Shown here piece after piece: positions 36,267-45,927 of a DNA stretch of 64,000 nucleotides (the stretch's first letter is position 1; each line of letters opens with the position of its first letter). A model generated the notes under the pieces. It saw only the letters and a program-made list of their open reading frames with translations, was not told where the DNA came from and did not search any database. Location: positions 186,001 to 250,000 of the forward strand of contig NZ_LMDA01000001.1 in NCBI RefSeq assembly GCF_001424985.1, read 5' to 3'. The DNA is from Rhizobium sp. Root1212. Lineage in GTDB: Bacteria > Pseudomonadota > Alphaproteobacteria > Rhizobiales > Rhizobiaceae. Both the position numbers and the translations under genes were made by a program.

Positions 36267-36339
36267 GATGCCCTCTTGCGATTTTGATTCAACGACCTGC
36301 CGGGACGATTCCGCCGGCGGGCGCAATATATTGTATTGG

Positions 36340-36987
36340 CTATATTTCTTCCAGAAACATGGCAAGCACTTGCGCAAGCTTCGCCTGCCGGTTCTCCGCC
36401 ATGCGGCGCCCTGTCCCGGTCTGGAAGCCATCGGTCAGGCGGAACAGCTTGGTCTCGAAATGATCGATGGCAAAGGCCTTGTCGTCGAGCGGCCGGTTTT
36501 GCGCCAGCGGATCGAGCGGGTCGTAAAGCGCGCTTCCCATGCGGCCGGCGATATAGAAGCAGCGCGCCGCGCCGACCATGCCGATCGCATCCAGCCGGTC
36601 GGCATCCTGCAGGATTTTTGCTTCCAGCGTTTCGGGCGGGATGGCGGCGGAAAAACTATGGGCGTGGATCGCGTGGGCGACGGCCGTGATATCGGCTTCC
36701 GGCCATCCGGCCTCCGCGAGGAGAGCGCTGGCCTTTTCGGCGGCAAGGCGGGAGGCGGCGCTGCGGTTGGGCGAGTTCTTCTCCACGGCGACGCAATCAT
36801 GCAGCAGCACGGCGGCGGCAAGGATACGGGCATCGCCGCCCTCCTCCGCCTGGATCGCAGCGGCATTCTTCCAGACGCGCATCAGGTGAGCGGCATCGTG
36901 CGAGCCGTCGCTGGCATCGAAGGCATGCGGCAGAAGCGCGGTGGCGAGCGCGTCATGGGGCGCGAAGGCGGTGGCGTAGGAAATCAT
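36340..36987 (-). CDS. HD-domain phosphohydrolase
   Basis: 215 residues. HD residues are seen as His in DGSHDAAHLMRVW, His-Asp in LLHDCVAVEK and Asp in LQDADRLDAIG, the pattern of YedJ/YpgQ-type predicted nucleotide phosphohydrolases. It starts MISYATAFAPHD at an ATG that overlaps the stop of the DUF2339 gene by 4 bases. The open frame extends far upstream but only as a shadow of that gene. Confidence 0.86.
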   Translation of the reverse strand: MISYATAFAPHDALATALLPHAFDASDGSHDAAHLMRVWKNAAAIQAEEGGDARILAAAVLLHDCVAVEKNSPNRSAASRLAAEKASALLAEAGWPEADITAVAHAIHAHSFSAAIPPETLEAKILQDADRLDAIGMVGAARCFYIAGRMGSALYDPLDPLAQNRPLDDKAFAIDHFETKLFRLTDGFQTGTGRRMAENRQAKLAQVLAMFLEEI

Positions 36988-39977
36988 GGAGAGCTTTCGG
37001 CTGGGGTGGTCGTTGCCGCTTTTCCCGAGAGGATGCGCTGGTAGAACAGGCCGATGCCGATCAACACCGCGCCGAGACCGATGAAGGACAGAGCACGCAG
37101 GAAGCCTTCGAGATTGGCCATGTCGATCAGGAACACTTTCAGCACGGCGAGGAAGACGAGGACGGCCGAGGTGATGCGGATGCTTTTCGCATAATAACGC
37201 GAGCCGACCGCCAGCAGGATGACGCCGAGCAGCAGCCAGACGACGGAATAGGTGTAGGTCTCCCCTTGCAGGAAGCCATTCCAGTTGGCGATGGTCTCGC
37301 CCTGCCAGAAGCGGCGCACCGAGAGCGTCGCCCAGGCGAAGATCAGCACGACGCCGGAGATTGCCAAGGCCATGACATAGGGCATGGGCCGGCGGTGACG
37401 GGCATAGCGGGCGAGCGCTGCATAGCCGATGCCCGGCAGCAAATAGCCGATCAACAGCAGATCGACGACCGGGAAACGGCCGAGGCGTTCTCCAGTGAAA
37501 TAGGGGTTGAGGGCGAAAAGATGGGCCGAGAGCACCGAGATCATCGACCAGACACCGACGGCCATGCCGCCGTAACGGAAGATCGGGCTCGGGGAGCGCA
37601 GGTCGAGCGACATGAAGATGCCCGACGCGCCGATCGCCAGCAGCGTGTAGATCGATTGTTCGGCAAGCGTCGGCACGGCGCTGTCGAGCACGCCATTGTT
37701 CATGGCGTGGCGGACGAGGATGGCGGCCGTTAGCAGCACGAAGAGGCTTGCGAGCGCTTGCAGCAAGTTGCGAACCCGGAAATCCGACGCGTTGCGCAGG
37801 GCATAGGCGCAACCGACAAGCAGCAACGCGGGAATGCCATAACCCGGCAGCAGGGCGTTGAAGACCGGGGTACGGCCGAGCTGCGCGGCACCGACGATGG
37901 TCGGGTCCCAGGCGATGCGGGCGAGTACGACGAGGGCCGCCCCCACCATCATCCAGGGCAAGGCCCGCCAGGCGCGGACACGCAGGGCGGCGACATAGAG
38001 CGCGCCGAGAACCGCGACGCCGACTGTCGTCGCAAGCCCGTCCGTCAGGGCATGCAGCGCGATCACGAACTGGGCGAGCGAACCGGCCAGCAGGAAGGCA
38101 TGGGACCAGACAAGGCATCGTTGCTCGACATTCCTGCGGGAAAAACCCTCGGCAAGACCGAGGAAGGCGACGCCGAACAGCAAGGCCGCGATGCCGTGGC
38201 GGGCATCAAAGAAGAGATTGCCGGTCATGATCAGCGAAGTGGCGATCAGGATTGCCGGCACAGAAGCGCCGATGGCCGACCAGAGGATTGCCAGCACCGG
38301 CCGGCTACCGGCTCGCAGGAACAGGGCGACGGCGGTGAGGATGACGAAGCAGGCCGAAAGCAGGAAGGCGGCCGGCTGGGCCAGCACGGCGCTTTCCGAA
38401 ACGACGGAAAGGCCGAGGTCGGGATAGGCCATCATGGCGAGATCGTCGAGCGAGGTGATGCTGGCGAAGCCGAGAACGGCGGCGAGCGCCGCCCCGAAGG
38501 CGGCATAGACGGCGTTTTCCCTGACGGCGCCGAGGGCGGCAAGGGCTGCGACGATGGCGATGAAGCCGGCGACGGTGTGGCCCGACGAAGTGAAGAGCGG
38601 GCCGATCATGGCGATCACGGTCAGCATCGCCGAGAGCGCGGCGGTGACGGTGATAGCGGCGAAAGGCGGCTGTAGCGCGCTGCGCCAGCCGAGCGTATCG
38701 GAAGGCGGGGTGGCGAGTGGAGTCTCTTCCGCAATGGCATCCGGCTGGCCTTGCGACTGATCAGTAGCAGCCAATGCGGGCTCCGCGTCATGCAGCAGCG
38801 GAGACGAATCGGGGGGCGTCGCCACGGGATCTCCCTTCTCCCCTGCGGGGAGAAGGTGGCCCTCAGGGCCGGATGAGGGGGCGGACTGGCTCGGAGCAAG
38901 TGGCAATACCCCCTCATCCGCCCTTCGGGCACCTGCTCCCCGCAGGGGAGAAGGGAGGGCAACCTCCCGCAAAGGCTCAGCCGCAGGCCAGACGAGGCCG
39001 ACGCCGGCAGTCATCACCAGCATGGCGAAGACAATCGGCCCGACATCGAACGGGTTCGAGGCGGCAATGTAGACCAGCGACCACAGGCAAAGACCGATAT
39101 TGCCGATGGCCGGCACGATGGACCAGCGGCGCAGCCGTGCGGCAAACAGTGTCGCCAGCCAGGCGACGGCAAGATAGGCGAACAGCACCCAGGGCTTGGG
39201 GCTTTCCGACGAGACCAGCGCCGGCGTCAGCATCGAGGCAAGCAGGCCGAGGCCGGCCAGCGCCTGGCCATGCAACAGCGACAGCGCCACCGTTGCCAAC
39301 GAAACGAGCCCGAGCAGCAGGAAAGCCGGGCCGGCGCCGATGAACCCGTATATGCCATGGGCGGCATAGACCGCGCCGAACAAAGTCACGGCACCGGCCG
39401 CCGTGAGGATGCCGGGGATCATCGCATTGTCGAACTGGCCGGTTTTGGCGCGATCCGGCGACAAGGCGCGGCGGCGGATGATTTCGCCGGCAGCGGCCAG
39501 CAGCAGGCCGAAAATGGCGGCCAGAACCAGCCGCACGCCGGGGCTGAGCAAGCCCGCTTCGATCGAATAGCGCACCATGAAGACGCCGCCCAGCGCCAGC
39601 GCGACGCCGCCGACCCAGACGGCCCAGCGGGCACCGAGGCGGCTTTCCAGGCTCTCCTTCGGCTGCGGGATGGCGGCGTCCACGGCGGCCGGCTCCGTCG
39701 TCTTGTCCCAAGGTCCGGCACTGGCGGCCTCCTCAAGAGCGGGATTTTCCGGTTCGGCGGTTTCCGCGACAAGTGCCGCGATGGGCAGCTCGGCTGCGGA
39801 CGTTTCTGCGCCCGTTTCCCCCGCCGGGATCACGGGCGGAATGCCGCTTTCCTGCAGCCGGGCGAGTTCGGCCTTGATCGCGGCGAGTTCCGTTTCCAGT
39901 CGCTCGGCCGTGCGGCGGCTGCTCATATGCGCCGTGATGGCCAGAACGAAACCGATTAGCGTAACGATCTCGAACAT
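36984..39977 (-). CDS. DUF2339 giant membrane protein with an in-frame repeat insertion
   Basis: 997 residues. An N-terminal membrane segment and a coiled-coil (RTAERLETELAAIKAELARL) are followed by more than twenty hydrophobic segments, matching DUF2339 proteins of unknown function. LESRLGARWAVWVGGVALAL opens the membrane part as in the family. Residues about 341-382 (LPSPLRGAGARRADEG...LLPAGEKGD) are the translation of a RIME-like element at 38832-38956. They fall in a hydrophilic loop, so the protein may stay functional. Followed by the coupled HD hydrolase gene. Confidence 0.9.
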   Translation of the reverse strand: MFEIVTLIGFVLAITAHMSSRRTAERLETELAAIKAELARLQESGIPPVIPAGETGAETSAAELPIAALVAETAEPENPALEEAASAGPWDKTTEPAAVDAAIPQPKESLESRLGARWAVWVGGVALALGGVFMVRYSIEAGLLSPGVRLVLAAIFGLLLAAAGEIIRRRALSPDRAKTGQFDNAMIPGILTAAGAVTLFGAVYAAHGIYGFIGAGPAFLLLGLVSLATVALSLLHGQALAGLGLLASMLTPALVSSESPKPWVLFAYLAVAWLATLFAARLRRWSIVPAIGNIGLCLWSLVYIAASNPFDVGPIVFAMLVMTAGVGLVWPAAEPLREVALPSPLRGAGARRADEGVLPLAPSQSAPSSGPEGHLLPAGEKGDPVATPPDSSPLLHDAEPALAATDQSQGQPDAIAEETPLATPPSDTLGWRSALQPPFAAITVTAALSAMLTVIAMIGPLFTSSGHTVAGFIAIVAALAALGAVRENAVYAAFGAALAAVLGFASITSLDDLAMMAYPDLGLSVVSESAVLAQPAAFLLSACFVILTAVALFLRAGSRPVLAILWSAIGASVPAILIATSLIMTGNLFFDARHGIAALLFGVAFLGLAEGFSRRNVEQRCLVWSHAFLLAGSLAQFVIALHALTDGLATTVGVAVLGALYVAALRVRAWRALPWMMVGAALVVLARIAWDPTIVGAAQLGRTPVFNALLPGYGIPALLLVGCAYALRNASDFRVRNLLQALASLFVLLTAAILVRHAMNNGVLDSAVPTLAEQSIYTLLAIGASGIFMSLDLRSPSPIFRYGGMAVGVWSMISVLSAHLFALNPYFTGERLGRFPVVDLLLIGYLLPGIGYAALARYARHRRPMPYVMALAISGVVLIFAWATLSVRRFWQGETIANWNGFLQGETYTYSVVWLLLGVILLAVGSRYYAKSIRITSAVLVFLAVLKVFLIDMANLEGFLRALSFIGLGAVLIGIGLFYQRILSGKAATTTPAESSP
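38832..38956. repeat. RIME-like element inside the DUF2339 gene
   Basis: 125-bp quasi-palindrome bounded by TCCCTTCTCC and GAGAAGGGA, with TGGCTCGGAGCA at its centre. It matches 27205-27335 closely on the same strand. In the host gene it is read from the minus strand and has no stop codon in the used frame. The opposite strand is also open and reads almost the same peptide as the phosphatase tail. Confidence 0.9.
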
Positions 39978-40045
39978 GCTTTCCCCTCATCGCGCCGGTC
40001 GGTGGCGCTCTTCATTCTTCTTGACGCGTGGCCAGGCCCGTTCAT

Positions 40046-40558
40046 TCAGCCGCGCATCATATTTTCCATCGGAAAGATCGCGCAGGTTTCCGTGCCGTGG
40101 GCAAGCAGCTTGCCGTTCTTGTCCCGAAGCCAGCATTCCGAGGTGGCGATGGTGCGGCCGCGATGGACGATCCTGCCTTCGCAGAAGACCTCGCCCATGC
40201 CCGGTAGCAGCGGCCGCACGAGGTTCACCTTGAACTCCACGGTCGTATAGCCTTCACCCGGCTTCAGCGTCGTGAAGACCGCGCAGCCGAGGGCGGAATC
40301 CATGATGGTGGCGCTCCAGCCGCCATGCACGGTGCCGAGCGGATTGAGATGCTCGTCGGTCGGCAGGCCGCGAAAAACAACCCTTCCCTCCTCCACCGCA
40401 TCGAGGGTGAATTTCAAGGTCGCGGCCATCGACGGCGCGGGATAGCGGCCGGCCAGCAGATCCTGCATCGCCTTCAGCCCGCCATCGCGCGCCACGTCGG
40501 CAAGAGGCAAAGCGCCGATACCGGGGACCGTTACGCCGGGATAGATTTCGACTGTCAT
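40046..40558 (-). CDS. PaaI-type hotdog-fold thioesterase
   Basis: 170 residues. The hotdog signature LGTVHGGWSATIMDSALGCA sits mid-protein, followed by TTVEFKVNLVRPL, as in PaaI/YigI thioesterases that hydrolyse acyl-CoAs. The N-terminal 45 residues (GVTVPGIGALPLADVARDGG) occur in a subgroup of these proteins. Substrate unknown. It ends 21 bases before... upstream of it on the same strand lies DUF2339's neighbour region, with no obvious coupling. Confidence 0.86.
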   Translation of the reverse strand: MTVEIYPGVTVPGIGALPLADVARDGGLKAMQDLLAGRYPAPSMAATLKFTLDAVEEGRVVFRGLPTDEHLNPLGTVHGGWSATIMDSALGCAVFTTLKPGEGYTTVEFKVNLVRPLLPGMGEVFCEGRIVHRGRTIATSECWLRDKNGKLLAHGTETCAIFPMENMMRG

Positions 40559-40580
40559 GGAGACCTCATGCGGAAAGGGT

Positions 40581-41327
40581 TCAATGCGCTGGCGGCGTCG
40601 CCTGCCGTAGCGCCTTCAGGGCGGATTGGATGAAACCGTCGCGGACGGCGGGCAGCGGAATGCCGCGCGGCTCGTAGACATGGCGGTTGAGGAAAAAAGC
40701 GGTCATACGGAAGGCGGCGGCAAGGCTTTCGTAGTCGGCCGCCTGCGTCCTGTCAGACAGGAAGGCAGGGAGCGCCAGCATGCGGTCGGCATAGGGCGCA
40801 CCCGCCTCGCGGCTGACGGCGCGACCGGATTTCGGCGAGACATAGATGAGATCGGTGCTCGCGCCTGTCGCCGCGCACTCCTTGAGATCGAGGCCGAAGC
40901 CGAGATCGTTGAGCACGGCGATTTCGAAACGCACGAAAAGTTCGCCGGCGTCCGTGGGATTGTCGAGATGATCGAGGATGACCGACAGCGCCTCGTGCAG
41001 ATAGGGGTGCGGGTCGCGCTCGGGCAAAAGCCGCAGCAGGGCGGCCATGGCCTGCACGCCATGGACGGCGGTGGCGCTTTCCATGAGCTGCGCGGCCCTG
41101 AGACGCACGGGCTCGATACGGAACTCGCCCATATGCTCTTCCAGCCGCGCGCGCCAGGTCACCTCGACATCATTGCCCGGCTGGAGCACCGGCTGCATCG
41201 TCCGCGAGCGTCCCGAACGCACCATACCCATATGCCGCCCATGGGAGCGGGTCATCACTTCGGCGATGACCGAGGTTTCGCCATGACGCCTGACGCCGAG
41301 AATGATGGCCTGATCGCTCCACTGCAT
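40581..41327 (-). CDS. recO: DNA repair protein RecO
   Basis: 248 residues. RecO loads RecA with RecR and RecF on SSB-coated DNA. The N-terminal OB-fold starts [19 protein letters not shown] and continues [10 protein letters not shown], as in alphaproteobacterial RecO; the C-terminal helical domain has [16 protein letters not shown] and [18 protein letters not shown]. The start lies inside the reading frame of the upstream ligase-like gene, overlapping by 158 bases. Confidence 0.94.
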   Translation of the reverse strand: MQWSDQAIILGVRRHGETSVIAEVMTRSHGRHMGMVRSGRSRTMQPVLQPGNDVEVTWRARLEEHMGEFRIEPVRLRAAQLMESATAVHGVQAMAALLRLLPERDPHPYLHEALSVILDHLDNPTDAGELFVRFEIAVLNDLGFGLDLKECAATGASTDLIYVSPKSGRAVSREAGAPYADRMLALPAFLSDRTQAADYESLAAAFRMTAFFLNRHVYEPRGIPLPAVRDGFIQSALKALRQATPPAH

Positions 41328-42642
41328 GGGGCGAACATATAGCGCTTCCCTCGCCCGCCACAAGCGCGGCCGGGACGCCCCGCGGACGGAAGGCGAAACG
41401 GCGGAAGGCAGAGGGGATTTTTGCCGCTTTCGTCGCCGGCAGGGTTTTTGGCGCGCGGGCGCAGAAGAGGATGAGCAGCATCTGCGACACCAGCAGCGAC
41501 TTCGAGCCAATCGACAGCGATGTCGCAGACGTCAGCATGAAATAGATGACGACGCTGCGCGCCCCGATAAAACCGCCGTCGGCGAAACCCGACAGCAGAC
41601 GCCAGACGGAAAACAGCAGGAGCAGGGTGAGCGGCAGACCATAGGCCGCCGTCATCGCGACGGGGGCGCTTTCGAAGCCGAAGGGCGTGTTCAGCAGGGC
41701 ATGATAGACGCGGCGCATCTCCGGCTCGACGCCCATGCTCCATTCGCCGGGCGTCAGCTGCGACAGGACAGTCATCGCCGCAAGGCGCGACTGGTCGCTT
41801 TTTGCAGAGGCGGCAAAGCGCTCCAGCAATGGATCGGCGATGCCGGATGCCAGAAGTGCAACGAGGGTAAGCGCGCCCAGCGCACACAGCGTCATGGCCC
41901 GGCGGCTGAAGGCAAGCCGGACCCGTGACAGAACCCCGAAATGCCGCAGCAGCAGAACAGCCGCGAACCCGAGGCAGAGCACGAGTGCGGCCCGGCCGCC
42001 GAAAACGAGCAGGCCGCAAAGATGAGACGCCGCGGAAAGAAGCAGGCCCGGTGCAAGTCCGAACGAAACCAGCCGCGACAGCGAGACCAGCAGCACCGCA
42101 CCCGTCAGCAGCGCATTGACGAGGGGATGGCCGAGCAGCGCCGTGGGGCGGTTGTCGAAGGTGATCAGCTGATCGGCGGCATAGAACGGCAGGAGCCGCC
42201 AGCCGGAGTGGAATTCAAAAAGCCCGACGGTGGAATTGGCGAGGAAGAACAGCGCCAGAAAAGCCGCCGTCACCGAGGTCGCCCTGCCCCCGGCGAATTG
42301 CAGGACATAGGCCAGTATCGCCGGTGCGAGGAAGGTGATCACGAGGGAGGAGAGATCGCCGCCGCCGCTACGGGCCGTGAGCGCCACGACCGAAAGCGAA
42401 AACAAGGCGGCAAGGCATGGAAAAAACCAGCCGCGCCGCAGCCACGCAGGGATCGCGCGCCGGGAGCCCGGCCGGAGCATCGCCGTCATCACGCAGACGA
42501 GGCACAGCAGATAGAAGGAGGGATGCAGCTTTTCCAGAAGGCTGCCGGCGCCGCTCATATAACGAATTCCGGCGCAAAACAGCAGATTGTTCGGCAACAT
42601 GAAGAGTGAGACGGCAAGAAGCCACAAGGACAGCTGAAGCAT
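41170..42642 (-). CDS. O-antigen ligase/polymerase-like membrane protein overlapping recO
   Basis: 490 residues from the ATG at 42642 (MLQLSLWLL); a GTG at 42684 would add 14. About ten to twelve hydrophobic segments with a larger polar loop near residues 285-330 resemble Wzy/WaaL proteins that polymerise or transfer surface polysaccharides. The last 75-80 residues (after FCARAPKTL) are hydrophilic and the final 52 codons lie within recO in another frame. The natural stop may have been lost. A short intact gene is possible. Confidence 0.68.
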   Translation of the reverse strand: MLQLSLWLLAVSLFMLPNNLLFCAGIRYMSGAGSLLEKLHPSFYLLCLVCVMTAMLRPGSRRAIPAWLRRGWFFPCLAALFSLSVVALTARSGGGDLSSLVITFLAPAILAYVLQFAGGRATSVTAAFLALFFLANSTVGLFEFHSGWRLLPFYAADQLITFDNRPTALLGHPLVNALLTGAVLLVSLSRLVSFGLAPGLLLSAASHLCGLLVFGGRAALVLCLGFAAVLLLRHFGVLSRVRLAFSRRAMTLCALGALTLVALLASGIADPLLERFAASAKSDQSRLAAMTVLSQLTPGEWSMGVEPEMRRVYHALLNTPFGFESAPVAMTAAYGLPLTLLLLFSVWRLLSGFADGGFIGARSVVIYFMLTSATSLSIGSKSLLVSQMLLILFCARAPKTLPATKAAKIPSAFRRFAFRPRGVPAALVAGEGSAICSPHAVERSGHHSRRQASWRNLGHRRSDDPLPWAAYGYGAFGTLADDAAGAPAGQ

Positions 42643-43193
42643 GGAAGATAACCCGACACTACCGAAAGCTGCGTATTCCAGCACAAGCTAAAGCGACCGT
42701 AAAGCTCGAACAATGACGCGATCGATTTTCCGATTGCAATTTCATTTCGCAACCCTTCAGAGAAAATTCGAATCAAAAACGCTTGCAATTCGATGACACC
42801 TATACGAGTATTTCCCTGTCGGTGGCACGATTTACACAGAAAGGTGATGGAACCTGAACTGGCGCATCTGTTTGCGCCGGGACTGAAAAATATTATTTAT
42901 TTATCCGAAATCGATGATGAGAGGCCGAGATCATCCGGTTTTTCCAGCATCCCTCATTCAACCAATTCGGGATTTTCACGCAACTGTTCGGCCTCATGCG
43001 ATCGCACTGCCTTAGTGGCGATGCGCGGAAAGGTCGTGTGCCTGAAAGCGCCTTGATGAGCGATCAGCGATGCGGGTTTGCTGGCGGGACAGCGTTGTTT
43101 CGTCCGCCCCGTCTATGCCTGACGAAATAGCCATTTCCCCGAATGGTTGTTCTGTTTGTCGTGCCTCGCCGCGATTTCCAGCCTGGAGGAAGA
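42643..43193. other. Non-coding gap between the ligase-like gene and the GT4 gene
   Basis: About 550 bases, visibly more AT-rich than the genes. It should hold divergent promoters. An 87-codon plus-strand frame at 42793-43056 has no ribosome site and no recognisable motif; I do not call it. The last bases hold a very good ribosome site (CTGGAGGAAGA) for the GT4 gene. Confidence 0.5.
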
Positions 43194-44654
43194 ATGACGA
43201 TAGACGTCTTGATGATCGGGCTTCGCCATATCCACGCGACCCAGGGCGGGATTGAGACCCATGTGCGCCACCTGGCGGAAGAACTTGATCGCCTCGGCGT
43301 CAGGGTTGCAGTTGCCGTGCGGCCGCAATCCCGCGCCAGTTCGCCCGTGTCGGTGGATGCGGATGCAGCTCGATTGGAATGCTCTCGTGCGGCCAATAAC
43401 AATGGCCGTCTCTCCCGGATGGTCCGGATTGTTGCGACAGCAGCTCGCGACCTTCTCTCCCCCACAGAAACGAAACGGCCCGGCGTGCCGGATGAAAGAT
43501 GCAGTTGGTATCGGGTTTGTGGAGAATACCCGCTTGTAGCGTCTTGCACCCCGGACCGGCCGGTGGGCGGACGCAACGTGAGCGATACCGGCTGCGGCGA
43601 TGCGCGACGGCCTTCGGCGACAATACGGCTTGTTTCGATCTGGTCGCCGCCGATTGCCGCTTTCGATGCGATCGTTCACAGCTTTCTCTGCGTGCTCTAT
43701 GCCGCAGTGGTCCGGCCGCGGATCGTGCATGTGCATGCCGTCGGCCCGAGCCTCGTCGTGCCGCTTGCGCGGCTTTTCGGCCTGCGGGTGGTGGCGACCC
43801 ATCACGGGGAGGATTATCGGCGCGAAAAATGGGGGTGGGCGGCGCGCTTTCTACTGCGCGGCGGAGAGATCATGCAGGCGGGCTTCGCCAACCGTATCCT
43901 GTGCGTATCGCAGCCGCTGACGGAGCGGCTGAAGCGGCGCTATCGGCGGGACTATATCTATATTCCCAACGGCGTCGCGGCGAGCGGGGCGGCTTTACCG
44001 ACCGCGATCCTCGACACGCTCGACCTGAAACCACATCGCTATATCCTGACCGTCGGGCGCATCGTGCCGGAAAAGCGGCATTTCGACCTGATGGCGGCTT
44101 TTGCGGCGGCGCGCATGCCCGGCATGAAGCTGGTGATCGTCGGCCTCGGCGAGAACGGATCGCGATATGCGGCGGATGTCGCGAAGGCCGCGGCCATGAC
44201 CCCGGATGTGATCATGGCCGGTTTTCGTGAGGGGGCGGATCTCGAAGCGCTCTATGCCCAGGCCGCGGTTTTCGCCCTGCCCTCCAGCCATGAGGGATTG
44301 CCGATCGCGCTGCTGGAGGCCATGGCGCACGGCTGCGATGTGCTGATCAGCGATATCGAAGCACACCGGGCGCTCAAACTTCCGGCCACCGCTTATCACG
44401 CGCTCGGCGATATCGAACAGCTATGCGACGACCTGAGGTTCGCCAGCCGGCGGGCCGCGCTGCCCGGCCGGCGGCGTGACTGGAGCGTGAAGCTTTCGGT
44501 CTACCGATGGCCACGCATCGCGCGACAGGTTCTGGAGGTTTTTCACGATCTCGATGCCCGGATCGGAGAGGCCGAGACTCGGACCGTACGCGCCACCGGC
44601 TACATTCGCATCCCGTCGATGGTGCGCGGGAAGCGCCGGAAGCGGCCGGCCTGA
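43194..44654 (+). CDS. GT4 glycosyltransferase with an anomalous internal segment
   Basis: 486 residues. GT-B fold: GGIETHVRHLAEELDRLGV at the N-terminus, VHVHAVGPSLVVPLARLFGL and THHGEDYRREKWG before the linker, TVGRIVPEKRHFDLM and the donor-site SSHEGLPIALLEAMAHG. Residues about 45-145 (after VAVAVRPQSR up to LVSIWSPPIAAF) do not look like this family. They are rich in Arg, Ser and Cys (DERCSWYRVCGEYPLVASC) and make the protein longer than usual. The flanking sequence resumes in frame. Probably acts in surface polysaccharide synthesis. Confidence 0.82.
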   Translation: MTIDVLMIGLRHIHATQGGIETHVRHLAEELDRLGVRVAVAVRPQSRASSPVSVDADAARLECSRAANNNGRLSRMVRIVATAARDLLSPTETKRPGVPDERCSWYRVCGEYPLVASCTPDRPVGGRNVSDTGCGDARRPSATIRLVSIWSPPIAAFDAIVHSFLCVLYAAVVRPRIVHVHAVGPSLVVPLARLFGLRVVATHHGEDYRREKWGWAARFLLRGGEIMQAGFANRILCVSQPLTERLKRRYRRDYIYIPNGVAASGAALPTAILDTLDLKPHRYILTVGRIVPEKRHFDLMAAFAAARMPGMKLVIVGLGENGSRYAADVAKAAAMTPDVIMAGFREGADLEALYAQAAVFALPSSHEGLPIALLEAMAHGCDVLISDIEAHRALKLPATAYHALGDIEQLCDDLRFASRRAALPGRRRDWSVKLSVYRWPRIARQVLEVFHDLDARIGEAETRTVRATGYIRIPSMVRGKRRKRPA

Positions 44655-44697
44655 CGCCACATCTCCGTTAACCGCGCCGGCACGTGCCGGCGCTTGG

Positions 44698-44871
44698 TCA
44701 CGTCATGGACTGGCGCTGCAGGGTGACGAAGAGGACAAGACCCGCCCCCTGCTTGCCGATGCCGAGGCCCGCTGCCTTGCTGTAGGCCATCGCTGCGACC
44801 GGAGCCATCAACATGGCCGCCAGGAGGAACATGCGCAGTGCTATCGTCGCAGGAGCAAGCAAGCTGGACAT
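44698..44871 (-). CDS. Small hydrophobic exported peptide (57 residues)
   Basis: Starts MSSLLAPATIALRMFLLAAM and contains a signal-like or membrane segment up to AAMAYSKAA, then GLGIGKQGAGLVLFVTLQRQ. GAGG precedes the ATG by 5 bases. No family recognised. It follows another small exported protein on the same strand with a 37-base gap. Confidence 0.5.
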   Translation of the reverse strand: MSSLLAPATIALRMFLLAAMLMAPVAAMAYSKAAGLGIGKQGAGLVLFVTLQRQSMT

Positions 44872-44908
44872 GGGAGCCTCACGGAGGAGAGGAGATGGGA
44901 GGAAGAGG

Positions 44909-45091
44909 TTAGAGCTTCGCGTTGGCGAGCTTGGTCTGGCAGAACTGGGCGGTGTGGGCGGTGCAGTCGGCGATCGAGCCGGCATAGTTGCGGCGGCGTT
45001 CGGTATCGGCGCTGACGGCAGCAGCCAGCATGAGGGCAAAGACAACCATGAGCATGCTGATGATGGTGAGGCGGCGAGCGAGGATATCCAT
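44909..45091 (-). CDS. Small exported protein with two cysteines (60 residues)
   Basis: Starts MDILARRLTIISMLMVVFAL, a likely signal peptide with a cleavage site near AAAVSA. The 30-residue mature part (DTERRRNYAGSIADCTAHTA...FCQTKLANAKL) holds two cysteines that could form a disulfide. The family is not recognised. The frame runs 60 bases further upstream without a better start. Confidence 0.55.
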   Translation of the reverse strand: MDILARRLTIISMLMVVFALMLAAAVSADTERRRNYAGSIADCTAHTAQFCQTKLANAKL

Positions 45092-45508
45092 GGTCTTGTC
45101 CGTTCGGTGGGCGTTGGGTTCACTTCGATGAGACCCTTTTCGCATAGGCAAACTGAACTGTTTCTGAGATCGCGGTTCATCTCCCGTTCATCTTCGCAGC
45201 CTTGCCGTTCAGGTTGAGGCCGCGCGGCGAAATCGGCGGGGGGCAGCAGCTATTTTCAGAGCGCGGTCAGGATTTATAAAATCGATTTAAAAACAGTAAG
45301 ATGGATGGCCACCCCTTCCCCCGGACCGTCGTTTTCGGAAAAGCGCGCTCACCCACCGGTCACAAGGCTGGAAAACTTGCCCGCCATCGGATGAACGAAA
45401 TCGTTCAGAAAGTTTGCCGCAACGGCCGGGACCAATGAACGGAAAAAGGCGCCCGCGTCACCGCCAGGCGCCCTTCCCCTTTTCCCGCGCGGTCTTTGCC
45501 CCGCTGGC
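45092..45508. other. Non-coding gap upstream of the small exported proteins
   Basis: About 417 bases. Around 45265-45302 it is AT-rich (AAAATCGATTTAAAAA) and may include promoter DNA for the minus-strand small genes. A terminator for the DUF2147 gene lies at 45443-45476. No gene was seen. Confidence 0.5.
45443..45476 (-). terminator. Terminator after the DUF2147 gene
   Basis: On the minus strand GGGCGCC and GGCGCC pair around a 14-base loop and are followed by TTTTTC. It lies 33 bases after the gene's stop. Confidence 0.78.
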
Positions 45509-45850
45509 TTACATCTTCGTCCAGGTCTGCGACTTGCAGAGTACCTTGAGCACGCATCCCTGCAGCTTGAGCGATGCGCCGCTGATGGCGGCCGAGCCGC
45601 TATAGGTCTTGTCGTTGGCCGGATCGGTGATCTCGCCGGAATAGCTGTCGCCGGCGCCGGCCATGTTGCCGATCTTCTTGCCGGCGTGCTTGCCGGTCTT
45701 CAGCGTGATGCAATAGCTGCCGCCGCATGGGGAGATGGCGGCGGTTTCGCCGCTGGCCGTCTTCCAGTTGCCGACGATGGGTTCGGCGCCGAGGGCGCCC
45801 GAAGCGGTGGCGAGCATCATTGCGACTGCGAATGTCATCTTACGGATCAT
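45509..45850 (-). CDS. DUF2147-like exported protein
   Basis: 113 residues. The signal peptide ends near SGALGA. The mature part opens EPIVGNWKTASGETAAISPC and contains GEITDPANDKTYSGSAAISG and LKLQGCVLKVLCKSQTWTK, the beta-rich pattern of DUF2147 proteins found in periplasms of rhizobia. Four cysteines may pair. AGGAGGAAAC is an excellent ribosome site. Function unknown. Confidence 0.85.
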   Translation of the reverse strand: MIRKMTFAVAMMLATASGALGAEPIVGNWKTASGETAAISPCGGSYCITLKTGKHAGKKIGNMAGAGDSYSGEITDPANDKTYSGSAAISGASLKLQGCVLKVLCKSQTWTKM

Positions 45851-45927
45851 GTTTCCTCCTTCGATCCCTGATCGCGCATCAGACGGGCGCGATCGACGGC
45901 TCCTCTCCGTCCTGACGGCGACAGTAA

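Noticed and set aside
42793-43056. 87-codon frame between the ligase-like gene and the GT4 gene
   Set aside because: No ribosome site, no recognisable motif, irregular composition and an AT-rich surrounding.
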